Assembly: GCA_050011895.1 (NCBI GenBank)
Contig: JBEKIF010000025.1
Coordinates: 1-64,000 of the forward strand
Reading direction: 5' to 3'
DNA length: 64,000 nt
Source: DATBGO01 sp050011895
GTDB taxonomy: Bacteria > Actinomycetota > Actinomycetes > Streptosporangiales > Streptosporangiaceae
Shown here: positions 28,719 through 38,509 of the stretch, one piece after another
Layout of the letters: every line of letters starts with the position of its first letter
How positions within the stretch are numbered: the first letter of the stretch is position 1
Notes under the pieces: model-generated
Told to the model about the DNA's origin: nothing
What the model saw: the letters and a program-made list of their open reading frames with translations, nothing else
Databases searched by the model: none
Position numbers and translations under genes: made by a program

Positions 28719-29714
28719 TTATATCTGCGGCTGAACCTGCCGGTCAGCCCCGGCTTCCAGGGCCCGGGCCGCGTCAGCGCGGCCGAACGCGGCCCGCAGC
28801 GACGCCACAACCTGCCAGGGCACGGTGGTTATCTGGTGCCAGGTGAAGTGCACCACCTCGAACCCGGCCTCGCGCAGCCAGGCGTCCCTTTCGAGCTGGC
28901 TGATGGCCCGGGTTGGCGTCGAGTACTTCAGCGCGCCGTCGGCTTCGCCGATCGTACTGTGCTCCGGCCAGAAGAAGTCAGCGCGGCCGACGATCCCTTC
29001 GTCGCCGCCGACCCAGGCCTGCAGGCGGGGGGCGGGCAGGCCATGCTCATCGAAGCTCACCCTTGCTACCGACTCAAGGACGGACTCGGAGCGCCGATCG
29101 CTGAAGTCGATGACGTGCTGCGCCCGGCGGGACCCGGGCCAGTGCGGGTACGCCGCCTGCACGGCAATCAGCTCGCCCCAGGCCGTGTTCCTGTCATGGA
29201 GAGCCGAGTCGGCGACGACGACTCCCTCGACGAACGGGACGGTCCTGGCCAGATCGACGACGGTCCTGGCTACGGTGGTGACCTGGACGCCATGGGCCGT
29301 GGTCCGGTGAGCTGGCGGAATCTCCGCGATATGGAGGCGGGTACCGACTCGCCCTGAGCGGCTCTTGCTGCCCTCAGGTGACCGGGTCAGCGTCACCTTG
29401 GCCGGATGCGGCCGGGACAGGAGGCTTAGGCCGTGGATGAGGGCTGCTGACTGATGACTCGCCACCGCTCCGGAACCGAGTCGTCGGATGGCGGCAGCCG
29501 TCGCGAGAGCATGCTCGCGGGCCGGGTCGCCGACCGCAGCCTCCGCCAGGCCCGGAAGCGCGTATACGCCGCGGGAAAGCTGGACGAGGGCTCCCGTCTT
29601 GAGCTGAGTCCGGATGCGAGTCGGGGAAATTCCTGCTGCGCCCAGATCCGCGGTGGTTCCGAGACCTTCGAGCCGGCCGAGAACGGTCCGGATGTCAGGC
29701 GAACGCTGGCTCAT
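28719..29714 (-). CDS. AbiEi-type winged-helix plus DUF559 (Vsr-like) protein
   Basis: 331 residues. N-terminus (~1-60) resembles the AbiEi antitoxin-4 helix-turn-helix (LGTTADLGAAGISPTRIRTQL ... LSRGVYALPG). The middle is the AbiEi-associated region (HQSAALIHGL, TTVARTVVDLAR). The C-terminal ~110 residues match DUF559, a very-short-patch-repair-like nuclease fold (GRADFFWPEH, GEADGALKY, REAGFEVVHFTW), with E/D/K positions intact. Common as an orphan in actinobacteria; no partner AbiEii toxin lies nearby. Function unknown. Confidence 0.7.
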   Translation of the reverse strand: MSQRSPDIRTVLGRLEGLGTTADLGAAGISPTRIRTQLKTGALVQLSRGVYALPGLAEAAVGDPAREHALATAAAIRRLGSGAVASHQSAALIHGLSLLSRPHPAKVTLTRSPEGSKSRSGRVGTRLHIAEIPPAHRTTAHGVQVTTVARTVVDLARTVPFVEGVVVADSALHDRNTAWGELIAVQAAYPHWPGSRRAQHVIDFSDRRSESVLESVARVSFDEHGLPAPRLQAWVGGDEGIVGRADFFWPEHSTIGEADGALKYSTPTRAISQLERDAWLREAGFEVVHFTWHQITTVPWQVVASLRAAFGRADAARALEAGADRQVQPQI

Positions 29715-29775
29715 CGATGTCTCCTAGCTGCCTGAATATCTGGGATGTCCCTAGGTTAAGGTTGGTGATCACTTA

Positions 29776-29843
29776 CTTATACCGGATTACGTGCATCGCG
29801 ACAGCCCTAATGACCTATATGTCCCCACGAAATCCGGTATAAG
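29776..29843 (+). repeat. Dispersed palindromic element, copy B (68 bp)
   Basis: Perfect 13-bp end arms (CTTATACCGGATT at 29776-29788, complement at 29831-29843), with CGTG/CACG pairing further in. The asymmetric half CTATATGTCCCCACGAAATCC is nearly identical to that of copy C. It lies just upstream of the DUF559 gene and is followed immediately by a tandem array. Confidence 0.8.
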
Positions 29844-29849
29844 CGTCCG

Positions 29850-29945
29850 GCAGGCGGGCCGGTCACGCCGGGCCGGTCACGCCGGGCCGGTCACGCCGGG
29901 CCGGTCACGCCGGGCCGGTCACGCCGGGCCGGTCACGCCGGGCCC
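29850..29945. repeat. 14-bp tandem repeat GGCCGGTCACGCCG, about 6-7 copies
   Basis: Head-to-tail copies of GGCCGGTCACGCCG, almost without variation, lie between element B and the aldo/keto reductase 3' end. No coding capacity is credible. Confidence 0.9.
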
Positions 29946-29977
29946 GGGGCGCCGGGCAGAGTCAGCCAAGCCCGGAG

Positions 29978-30841
29978 TCAGCCAAGCCCGGAGAGGGCGG
30001 CAAACTGATCGTCCGTCAGCTCAAGCTGCGCCCCTGCCACGTTCTCCGCCAGGTGTCCCGCCGAGTTAGTCCCAGGGATCGGCAGCATGACCGGGGACCG
30101 GCGCAGCAGCCAGGCCAGGGCCAGCTGGGCAGGGGTCGCGCCGACCTGCTTCGCCAGCACGGACAGCGGGCCGTCCAAGCCGGCCAGCCGGCCGGTCGCA
30201 ACCGGATGCCACGGTATGAAGCCGAGTCCTTCCCGCTCGCAATAGTCGAGTACATCCTCGGACTGGCGACTGATCAGGTTGTAGCGGTTCTGCACGGAGG
30301 CGACCGGGGCGGTCAGCCGGGCCTCGCCGATCTCCGCGACCGACACTTCCGACAGCCCGATGTGGCGGATCTTGCCTTCCCGCCGCATATCGTCCAGCAC
30401 TCCGAGCTGGTCGGCCAGCGGGACCAGCGGGTCGATCCTGTGCAGCTGGTACAGCTCGATCGTGTCCAGGCCGAGGCGGCGCAGGCTCATCTCGACGCAC
30501 TGCCGCAGATACGCTGGCCTGCCGAGCGCCTCCCACCGGTTAGGGCCGGTCCGGACGAATCCGCCTTTAGTCGCGATAGTGATCCCGTCGTAGGGGTGCA
30601 GCGCCCCTCGGATCAGTTCCTCGCTGACGAACGGGCCATAGGAGTCAGCCGTGTCGATGAAGTCGACGCCAAGCTCGGCTGCCTTGCGCAATACCCGGAC
30701 TGAAGCGGACCGGTCGGGGGGATCACCCCAGATGCCGGGTCCGGTGATACGCATGGCGCCATAGCCGAGCCGGGTGATAGCCAGGTTGCCGCCGAGCGCG
30801 AACACACCGCTTGCCGCGGCCGGGAGGTTGCTATAGGACAT
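29978..30841 (-). CDS. Aldo/keto reductase
   Basis: NADPH-dependent oxidoreductase, 287 residues, TIM barrel. The catalytic tetrad is complete: D63 (FIDTADSYG), Y68, K92 (IATKGG), H134 (YQLHRID). C-terminal LPIPGTNSAGHLAENV is the cofactor-binding region. Substrate unknown. Its stop codon sits within a 16-bp sequence (CAGCCAAGCCCGGAGT-like) that is repeated just past the gene (about 29960-29995). It diverges from DUF3151. Confidence 0.9.
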   Translation of the reverse strand: MSYSNLPAAASGVFALGGNLAITRLGYGAMRITGPGIWGDPPDRSASVRVLRKAAELGVDFIDTADSYGPFVSEELIRGALHPYDGITIATKGGFVRTGPNRWEALGRPAYLRQCVEMSLRRLGLDTIELYQLHRIDPLVPLADQLGVLDDMRREGKIRHIGLSEVSVAEIGEARLTAPVASVQNRYNLISRQSEDVLDYCEREGLGFIPWHPVATGRLAGLDGPLSVLAKQVGATPAQLALAWLLRRSPVMLPIPGTNSAGHLAENVAGAQLELTDDQFAALSGLG

Positions 30842-30912
30842 GGGCCAAACCTACCCAGCCGCCGGCGAGCCCGGAAGCCACGGGAACGCGGGCAGGGTGC
30901 AGTATTGCTGCC

Positions 30913-31329
30913 ATGGCACACCCGAACCTGTTCGGCGGACCTCCGCCGACCTACCTGCCGGACAACGATGCGGCCAGGGCGGAGCTAGCAGCCGCTCCCG
31001 ATCCGGCCACGGTCGCGGCCCGGTATCCCGGCTATTGCGCGGCGTGGGCGGCACTAGCCGAACGGTCGATGCGAGCCGGCGACCCGGTCGCTGCCTACGC
31101 CTTCGCGAGGACTGGCTACCATCGCGGGCTTGACCAGCTGCGCCGCGCAGGCTGGAAGGGACACGGGCCGATCCCGTGGGAGCACGAAGGCAACCGGGGC
31201 TTCCTGCGGTCGCTGAATATGCTCGCCGTCGCCGCTGCAGCCATCGGCGAGGACGATGAGGCCGACCGCTGCGGCGGCTTCCTGCGCGATTCCAGCGAGA
31301 CCGCAGCCGCGACGCTTAAGGCCGGCTGA
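30913..31329 (+). CDS. DUF3151 family protein
   Basis: 138 residues from ATG 30913 (MAHPNLFGGPPPTYLP). The family signature is strong: LAERSMRAGDPVAAYAFART, GYHRGLDQLRRAGWKGHGP and WEHEGNRGFLRSL. DUF3151 proteins are near-universal in actinobacteria and usually lie by fba and purA, as here; no function is established. Cytosolic and helical. The gene ends inside the start of a repeat array. Confidence 0.9.
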   Translation: MAHPNLFGGPPPTYLPDNDAARAELAAAPDPATVAARYPGYCAAWAALAERSMRAGDPVAAYAFARTGYHRGLDQLRRAGWKGHGPIPWEHEGNRGFLRSLNMLAVAAAAIGEDDEADRCGGFLRDSSETAAATLKAG

Positions 31330-31436
31330 CCGGTTGCCGGCCAGGCAGGCCGGCTCTAGGCCAGGCAGGCCGGCTCTAGGCCAGGCGGACCGGTATCGGG
31401 CTCAGCTGACCGGTATCAGGCCAGGATGACCGGTTC
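31318..31436. repeat. ~20-bp degenerate tandem repeat at the DUF3151 3' end
   Basis: GGCCAGGCAGGCCGGCTCTA occurs twice exactly, flanked by diverged GACCGGTATCxGGCTCAG units. The first unit (GGCCGGCTGACCGG) contains the TGA stop of the DUF3151 gene. Confidence 0.75.
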
Positions 31437-31490
31437 GCCCTGCTGACCTGCGGTCAGATAACTAGCGATCCGGTAGCATCGCAAGGCAAG

Positions 31491-31539
31491 AGCCCCTGCC
31501 GCGCTCGCACGGATCGTGCGCCAACAGCGGACAGGGGCT
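31491..31539 (+). promoter_or_regulatory. Structured 5' leader of purA (nested stems)
   Basis: AGCCCCTG (31491-31498) pairs with CAGGGGCT (31532-31539), and inside it CGCAC (31506-31510) pairs with GTGCG (31516-31520). The structure ends 27 nt before the purA ATG. It could be a regulatory leader, an attenuator or an operator region; no known riboswitch class was recognised. Confidence 0.4.
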
Positions 31540-31566
31540 TCGCTGCGACCGGAAGGGCCTGATGAG

Positions 31567-32850
31567 ATGCCCGCCATCGTGATCGTCGGCGCGCAGTGGG
31601 GCGACGAGGGCAAGGGCAAGGCGACCGACCTGATCGGCGACAGCGTCGACTACGTGGTCAGGTACCAGGGCGGCAATAACGCCGGGCACACGGTGGTCAT
31701 CGGCGACGAGAGCTACGCCCTGCACCTGCTGCCCGCTGGGGTGCTGTCGAATGCCGCGACGCCCGTCATCGGCAACGGCGTCGTGATCGACCCCGCCGTC
31801 CTGCTCGAGGAGATCGACGGCCTCCAGGGCCGCGGGATCTCCTGCGACCGGCTGCTCATCTCCGCCAACGCGCACCTGATCATGCCGTACCACCGGGCGC
31901 TCGACAAGGTCAGCGAACGGCACCTGGGCAGCGCGCGGATCGGCACCACGGGCCGCGGCATCGGCCCGACGTACGGTGACAAGGTCGCCCGGATGGGGAT
32001 CCGGGTGCAGGATCTATTCGATCCCGGAATCCTCTGCCAGAAGCTCGAGCTGGCCCTCCGCGAGAAGAACCAGCTGCTCACCAAGGTCTACAACCGGCGC
32101 GGGACGGACTCGGCCGCGATAGCCGAGGAGTATCTGCGTTACGCCGAGCGCCTGGGGGGTTACGTTGCGGATACCGGCCTGGTGATCAACTCGGCGCTCG
32201 ACGAGGGCAAGGTGATCCTGCTGGAGGGCGCCCAGGCCACCATGCTCGACGTTGATCACGGTACGTATCCGTTCGTCACGTCGTCCTCGCCCACGGCGGG
32301 CGGCGCCTGCTCGGGTTCCGGCGTGGGGCCGACCAGGATCACCAAGGTGATCGGGATCGTCAAGGCCTACACGACCAGGGTCGGCGCGGGCCCGTTCCCG
32401 ACCGAGCTGGCCGGCGACCAGGGCGAGTGGCTGCGCAAGACTGGCATGGAGTACGGCGTGACGACCGGCAGGCCGCGCCGCACCGGATGGTTCGACGCGG
32501 TCGTCGCGAGGTATTCCACCAGGGTCAACGGGATCACCGACTACTTCCTCACCAAGCTCGATGTGCTGTCCGGGCTGGACCGGGTGCCGGTGTGCGTCGC
32601 CTATGACGTGAACGGGGTCAGACACGACGAGATCCCCATGACGCAAACCGAGTTCCACCATGCGGTACCTGTCTACGAGTACCTGGACGGCTGGTGGGAG
32701 GACATCTCGTCGGCTAAGGAGTTCGGTGAGCTGCCGTCCAGCGCCCGCGCTTACGTGCGGGCGCTCGAGGAGATGATCGGCGCCCCGTTCTGCGGGATCG
32801 GCGTCGGGGCCCGCCGCGATCAGACCTTGCAGCTGCGCCCGCTGATCTGA
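31567..32850 (+). CDS. purA: Adenylosuccinate synthetase
   Basis: Joins IMP and aspartate with GTP in AMP synthesis. 427 residues from ATG 31567 (MPAIVIVGAQWGDEGKGKATD), with GGAAGGG upstream. Signatures: the GDEGKGK P-loop, NNAGHTVV, the GTTGRGIGPTYGDK loop, KVILLEGAQATMLD and TGRPRRTGWFD. Full length. It starts the purine cluster purA-purD-purB-purC, all on the same strand. Confidence 0.98.
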   Translation: MPAIVIVGAQWGDEGKGKATDLIGDSVDYVVRYQGGNNAGHTVVIGDESYALHLLPAGVLSNAATPVIGNGVVIDPAVLLEEIDGLQGRGISCDRLLISANAHLIMPYHRALDKVSERHLGSARIGTTGRGIGPTYGDKVARMGIRVQDLFDPGILCQKLELALREKNQLLTKVYNRRGTDSAAIAEEYLRYAERLGGYVADTGLVINSALDEGKVILLEGAQATMLDVDHGTYPFVTSSSPTAGGACSGSGVGPTRITKVIGIVKAYTTRVGAGPFPTELAGDQGEWLRKTGMEYGVTTGRPRRTGWFDAVVARYSTRVNGITDYFLTKLDVLSGLDRVPVCVAYDVNGVRHDEIPMTQTEFHHAVPVYEYLDGWWEDISSAKEFGELPSSARAYVRALEEMIGAPFCGIGVGARRDQTLQLRPLI

Positions 32851-32875
32851 GGCCCGCGGCCGGTAAGCTCACCGC

Positions 32876-34138
<1,263 letters not shown>

Positions 34139-34294
34139 GCCAGCAGGCGCGGCCAGCACGGACCCAGCCGGACGAGCCGCCGCAGGCGGCACCGGCCGGG
34201 CGGCCGCCGCAGCCGCCAGTGTCATGCTCGTCGCGGAGCAGCACCAGGCCGGGGCTGGCCAGGCCACGAGTGCGGCTGCGGCAGGATAGAGCCT

Positions 34295-35602
34295 GTGATC
34301 GAGCGGTACACCCTGCCTGAGATGGGCCGTGTCTGGAGCGAGGCACACAAGTACGAGCTCTGGTGCGAGATCGAGACCCTGGTACTCGAGGCGCACGCGC
34401 GGGCGGGCACGGTGCCTGCCGACTGCGTGCCGCCGGTGCGGGCCGCACCGCCGCCCGCGCCGGAGGCCGTCGCCGCGCTGGAGGCCGTCACCGGCCACGA
34501 CGTCATCGCGTTCCTGTCCGCCTGGGCGGACAACACCGTCCCGCGGGACGCGGCTGCCTACGTCCATTTCGGGATGACCTCATCGGACCTGCTCGACACC
34601 GCGCTCGCCGTGCAGCTCGCCGAGGCCACCGACCTGCTGGCGGCCAGGTGCGCCGCGCTCACCGCAGCGCTGCGCGAGCACGCGCTGGCGCACCGGGGCA
34701 CGCTCCGGGCCGGCCGCACTCATGGCATCCACGCCGAGCCTGACGTGTGGGGACACCGGGTGGCCGATTTCGCGTTCGCGATGGCCCGCAGCACCGCGCG
34801 GCTGGCCAAGGCCCGGGCCTCGATCGCCGTCGGCAAGATGTCCGGCCCGGTCGGGACGTACTCCAACATCGACCCTGCCGTCGAGGCGGCGGTCATGGCC
34901 GAACTCAGGCTGGCGCCCGCCGACGTCGCGACACAGGTCGTGCTCCGCGACGGGATCGCCGAGTGGGTCAGCGTGCTGGCGCTGATCTCGACGGTCTGCG
35001 AGGCGATCGCGCTGGAGGTCAGGCACGGCCAGCGGACCGAGGTCGCTGAGCTTGCCGAGCCGTTCGCCGCGGGCCAGAAAGGCTCGTCGGCGATGCCGCA
35101 TAAGAAGAACCCGGTCCGCTCCGAACGGATCTGCGGGCTGGCCCGCGTGGTCCGTGCTCAGGTCATCCCGGTGATGGAAGGGATACCGCTCTGGCATGAG
35201 CGAGATATCTCACACTCCGCTACCGAGCGCGTGGCACTGCCCGATGCCGCGATCGTGACCGATTACCTGCTCGACCAGACCACCGGCCTGGTCAAGGGGC
35301 TGGTCGTGGACGCGGCGCGGATGCGCGCCAACCTGGACGCGACCCATGGCCTGATCTACACCTCAGCCGTGCTGCTCGAGCTGGTAGCGGCCGGGATGTC
35401 ACGGGAAGACGCCTACGCGCTTGTCCAGGCGGCCGCGATGGACACCTGGGAAACGGGGTCGCCGTTCCGCGAGACGCTGCGCAAGCACGCTGGCCACCGC
35501 GGCCAGCCGCTGGACGAGGCGAGGCTGGACGAGGCCTGCAGGCCGGAGCGGTACACCGAACGGCTCGGCGCCGTCTTCCAGCGGCTGGAGCGTCTCTCAT
35601 GA
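34295..35602 (+). CDS. purB: Adenylosuccinate lyase
   Basis: Cleaves SAICAR and adenylosuccinate. 435 residues from GTG 34295 (MIERYTLPEMGRVWSE). The fumarase/aspartase signature loop is GSSAMPHKKNPVRSERI; catalytic H in RTHGIHAEPDVWG and TSSDLLDTA in the substrate site. The 156-bp gap from purD is Ala/Pro-type low complexity without a gene. Confidence 0.97.
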   Translation: MIERYTLPEMGRVWSEAHKYELWCEIETLVLEAHARAGTVPADCVPPVRAAPPPAPEAVAALEAVTGHDVIAFLSAWADNTVPRDAAAYVHFGMTSSDLLDTALAVQLAEATDLLAARCAALTAALREHALAHRGTLRAGRTHGIHAEPDVWGHRVADFAFAMARSTARLAKARASIAVGKMSGPVGTYSNIDPAVEAAVMAELRLAPADVATQVVLRDGIAEWVSVLALISTVCEAIALEVRHGQRTEVAELAEPFAAGQKGSSAMPHKKNPVRSERICGLARVVRAQVIPVMEGIPLWHERDISHSATERVALPDAAIVTDYLLDQTTGLVKGLVVDAARMRANLDATHGLIYTSAVLLELVAAGMSREDAYALVQAAAMDTWETGSPFRETLRKHAGHRGQPLDEARLDEACRPERYTERLGAVFQRLERLS

Positions 35603-35627
35603 CCGCCCGCGCCTGGCGCCGCCGGCC

Positions 35628-36467
35628 ATGAGGCACCTCTACTCGGGCAAGGTGCGCGAACTCTACGAAACCGATGATGGCATGCTGCTGCTCGTCGCCA
35701 CGGACCGGATCTCCGCCTTCGACTTCGTGCTCGGCACCGAGATCCCCGATAAGGGGAAGATCCTCACCCAGCTGTCGCTCTGGTGGTTCGGACAGCTCGC
35801 TGACCTGGTGCCGAACCACCTGGTCGACACCCGGGTGCCAGCCGAGTTCGCGGGCCGCGCCATGGCCTGCCGCCGCCTGTCGATGGTGCCCGTGGAGTGC
35901 GTGGCCCGCGGTTACCTGACCGGCTCAGGCCTGGCCGACTACCAGCGCACCGGCATGATCTGCGGCACCCGGCTGCCGCCCGGGCTCGAAGATGGGTCCA
36001 GGCTGCCTCAGCCGGTCTTCACCCCGGCGACGAAGGCCCGCCTTGGCGAGCACGACGAGAACGTCCCGGTATCCGCCGTCGCGGCGCTCCATGGCGCGGA
36101 CGTGGCCGCTGAGCTGGAGCGCATCACGCTTGAGGTGTACCGGCGCGGCGCCGAGGTCGCCGCCCGCCGCGGCATTATCGTGGCCGATACGAAGCTAGAG
36201 TTCGGCTTCGACTCGGGTGGCGTGCTGCGGCTGGCCGACGAGGTACTTACCCCGGATTCGTCCAGATTCTGGCCGGCGCGGCAATGGGCTCCGGGCCGTC
36301 GCCAGCCCTCATTCGACAAGCAGTTCGTCCGGGACTGGCTCACTTCGCCTGAGGCGGGCTGGGACCGCACCCGGCCGCCGCCACCGCTGCCCGCCCGTGT
36401 GGTCGAGCAGACTCGTGACCTCTACATCCAGGCCTACGAGAGCCTTACGGGGCTGCGCTGGGGCTAA
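35628..36467 (+). CDS. purC: SAICAR synthetase
   Basis: Forms SAICAR from CAIR and aspartate. 279 residues from ATG 35628 (MRHLYSGKVRELYETDDG). Motifs: VATDRISAFDFVLGTEIPDKG, VECVARGYLTGSG, ADTKLEFGFD, EVLTPDSSRFW and SYDKQFVRDWL-like (SFDKQFVRDWL). The start is close to the usual motif and short of the ~15-residue lead-in seen in Streptomyces; no upstream in-frame start with a ribosome site was found. 25 nt after purB. Confidence 0.95.
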   Translation: MRHLYSGKVRELYETDDGMLLLVATDRISAFDFVLGTEIPDKGKILTQLSLWWFGQLADLVPNHLVDTRVPAEFAGRAMACRRLSMVPVECVARGYLTGSGLADYQRTGMICGTRLPPGLEDGSRLPQPVFTPATKARLGEHDENVPVSAVAALHGADVAAELERITLEVYRRGAEVAARRGIIVADTKLEFGFDSGGVLRLADEVLTPDSSRFWPARQWAPGRRQPSFDKQFVRDWLTSPEAGWDRTRPPPPLPARVVEQTRDLYIQAYESLTGLRWG

Positions 36468-36509
36468 CGGACAGAGCCCGCCTATTACTCATTGAATTCA
36501 ATCAGATAC

Positions 36510-36519
36510 GTTACGTAAC
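36510..36519. promoter_or_regulatory. Palindrome GTTACGTAAC upstream of murA-like gene
   Basis: A perfect 10-bp palindrome in a locally AT-rich stretch (ATTGAATTCAATCAGATACG precedes it), about 170 bp upstream of the MurA start. Possible operator or promoter element. Confidence 0.35.
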
Positions 36520-36686
36520 ACTGCTGACATGGTCTAGGGGGCGGGAACGCGGTGGGATACTGGACGCCACGGGAGGGGCCCCCGCCGGGCGGCCCGGGGC
36601 CGGGCTGGCCACAGGCCGCACCGTCACTGCTGGCTGGCGAGCGCAGTGGCATGACATACCCATTGACCGACAGGAGCCCCAGCGAT

Positions 36687-37967
36687 ATGAGCAGCGGCCC
36701 GCAAACCCGCTACCGCGTACGAGGCGGGATCCCGCTCCAGGGCACGGTGTTCGTACAGGGCGCTAAGAACGCGGCCCTTAAGATGATCGCCGCCTCGCTC
36801 CTGGCCGAGAAGGGCCGCACGGTACTCAGGAATGTCCCGGTCATCGAGGACGTGCGCCGCGCGGTCGAGCTCGCGCAGGCCGTCGGTGCCGTGGTCAAGT
36901 TCCACGAGGCGGAGCGAACCCTGGTCGTAGATGCCTCGAAGCTGACCAGCTCGGTGCTGCCGGCCGAGATAACGAGCCGGTTCCGCGGTTCGGTGCTTTT
37001 CGTGCCCGCGCTGCTGCACCGGCTCGGCGAGGCCACCCTCGAGGGCATCGGCGGCTGCAACCTGGGCAGCCGCAGCCTGGACTTCCACTACCGGGGCTTC
37101 GCGCGCCTCGGCGCCATTGTGGAAGAGGGCGAGAGCGAGATCCACATCAAGGCAGACGGGCTCCGCGGCGCGCACCTTTATCTCGACACGCCCTCGCATA
37201 CCGGTACCGAGAACCTGATCATGGCAGCCTCGCTGGCACCGGGTGTCACGGTCATCGACAACGCAGCGCTTGAGCCAGAGGTCCTCGATGTCATCTCCTT
37301 CCTCGACAAGATGGGCGCCCAGATCAGCGGCGGGGGCACCGGTTTCGTGACCGTGCACGGGGTCGATGAGCTCACTGCCGTCGAGCACACCGTGATGCCG
37401 GACCGCATCGACGCGGGCGTCTTTGCGATGGCCGCCGCGATCACCGGCGGTGAGCTCAGCCTGGTGGGCGTCTCGCTGGACCATTTCGGCGTCGTCCGGT
37501 GGAAGCTGGAGCAGATGGGCGTCGAGTTCGCCAGCCAGGGCGCCATCCTGCAGGTCCGCAGGGAGCGCCCGCTGCGGTCGATCAACGTCATTACCTGCCC
37601 GTTCCCGGGGTTCGCTACCGACCTGCAATCACCCATCATGGCGCTGGCCGGTATCGCCGATGGCACCAGCTACATCAGGGAAACCATCTTCGACGGGCGC
37701 TACACGCTCGTCGGCGAGCTCAACAAGATGGGCGCAAAGGTAGAAGTCGTCGGGAACGCGGTCGTCGTGCACGGCCCGATGGCGCTGAAAGGCACCGAGG
37801 TCATCGCGCACGACCTGCGCACCGGGATCGCGCTCGTGCTCGCCGGCCTCGCTGCGGACGGCGAGACCATCGTCGCGCCCGGTTACCCAATCGACCGCGG
37901 CCACGCCTCGGTAGCGGCCCGGCTCACGACCCTCGGCGCTGACATCGATCTGGAGGTCGTCGGCTGA
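36687..37967 (+). CDS. murA: UDP-N-acetylglucosamine 1-carboxyvinyltransferase (MurA family)
   Basis: EPSP-synthase-fold enzyme for the first committed step of peptidoglycan synthesis. 426 residues from ATG 36687 with AGGAG 10 nt upstream; in-frame ATG 36651 is an alternative. K27/N28 (VQGAKNAALK) and the catalytic cysteine C124 (GIGGCNLGSRSLD) are present, as is the PGFATDLQ aspartate. The loop reads GGCNLGSRS rather than the common GGCTIGARP, and the gene sits next to a regulator-like gene, so it may be the second MurA paralogue rather than the main one. Confidence 0.85.
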   Translation: MSSGPQTRYRVRGGIPLQGTVFVQGAKNAALKMIAASLLAEKGRTVLRNVPVIEDVRRAVELAQAVGAVVKFHEAERTLVVDASKLTSSVLPAEITSRFRGSVLFVPALLHRLGEATLEGIGGCNLGSRSLDFHYRGFARLGAIVEEGESEIHIKADGLRGAHLYLDTPSHTGTENLIMAASLAPGVTVIDNAALEPEVLDVISFLDKMGAQISGGGTGFVTVHGVDELTAVEHTVMPDRIDAGVFAMAAAITGGELSLVGVSLDHFGVVRWKLEQMGVEFASQGAILQVRRERPLRSINVITCPFPGFATDLQSPIMALAGIADGTSYIRETIFDGRYTLVGELNKMGAKVEVVGNAVVVHGPMALKGTEVIAHDLRTGIALVLAGLAADGETIVAPGYPIDRGHASVAARLTTLGADIDLEVVG

Positions 37968-38509
37968 CGCCGTCCCGCTGCCGTCAGGGGACCGGGACCA
38001 GGCGGCCGCCAGCCGCACGATCACTCCCTCGCCGCGTGGCGGTCAGCATCCCGGCCCGCGGCGAACGTGGTGCCGGTGCGGGTGGACCATGAGCTGACTC
38101 CGCTGGTCCACAGCCCGCTGCCGGTGATGCGCGCGGTAACGGAGTGGCGAGATGCACCTGGCTGACGCGCTCGCCGCCCGGGACGGCCGCTGACTAAAAT
38201 GTGACAAGGCGCCCCGAGGCAACGGCTCGGTCACTCGCCAGCCTTTGCTCGCCTTTTTCGTTCACTTTTATAATGCTTTCCATGCCGACGCTGCCAGAGC
38301 ACAGATAATTGCCTCTTCCGGTGATCGTCTACATGAGCTACGAAATGTAACAGCGGGCACTCGCACATCGCCGGGCAAGCGGCCGGAGACAGGACGGGCA
38401 TGGAGCAGATATCGGGCGCGCGGCAGCGAGCGGGACGACGTACGCTGCGGATCGCGGCCAGCCACGCAGCCTGGGCGGGACCCGCACCAGCGATGGGATA
38501 CGACATCGC
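37968..38509. other. 542-bp intergenic region with probable long leader
   Basis: The first half is GC-rich without visible genes. From 38230 it turns AT-rich with a good promoter (see 38245-38274). Between this promoter and the gene at 38510 lie very short open frames with sense-codon runs of 5-9: one at 38282 (MPTLPEHR), one ending MSYEM near 38343, and one at 38493 (MGYDIA) whose TGA overlaps the downstream ATG. Their significance is unproven. Confidence 0.4.
38245..38274 (+). promoter_or_regulatory. Sigma-70-type promoter, TTGCTC-N18-TATAAT
   Basis: TTGCTC (38245-38250), 18-nt spacer, TATAAT (38269-38274): a consensus -10 that stands out in this GC-rich genome. Transcription would start near 38281, giving a ~230-nt leader for the gene at 38510. 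Confidence 0.5.

Noticed and set aside
28719..29714. AbiE toxin-antitoxin system
   Set aside because: Only the AbiEi-like domain is present, fused to DUF559; no AbiEii nucleotidyltransferase is encoded next to it.
29850..29945. CRISPR-like array
   Set aside because: The 14-bp units are contiguous with no unique spacers, and there are no cas genes. The same applies to the other tandem arrays.
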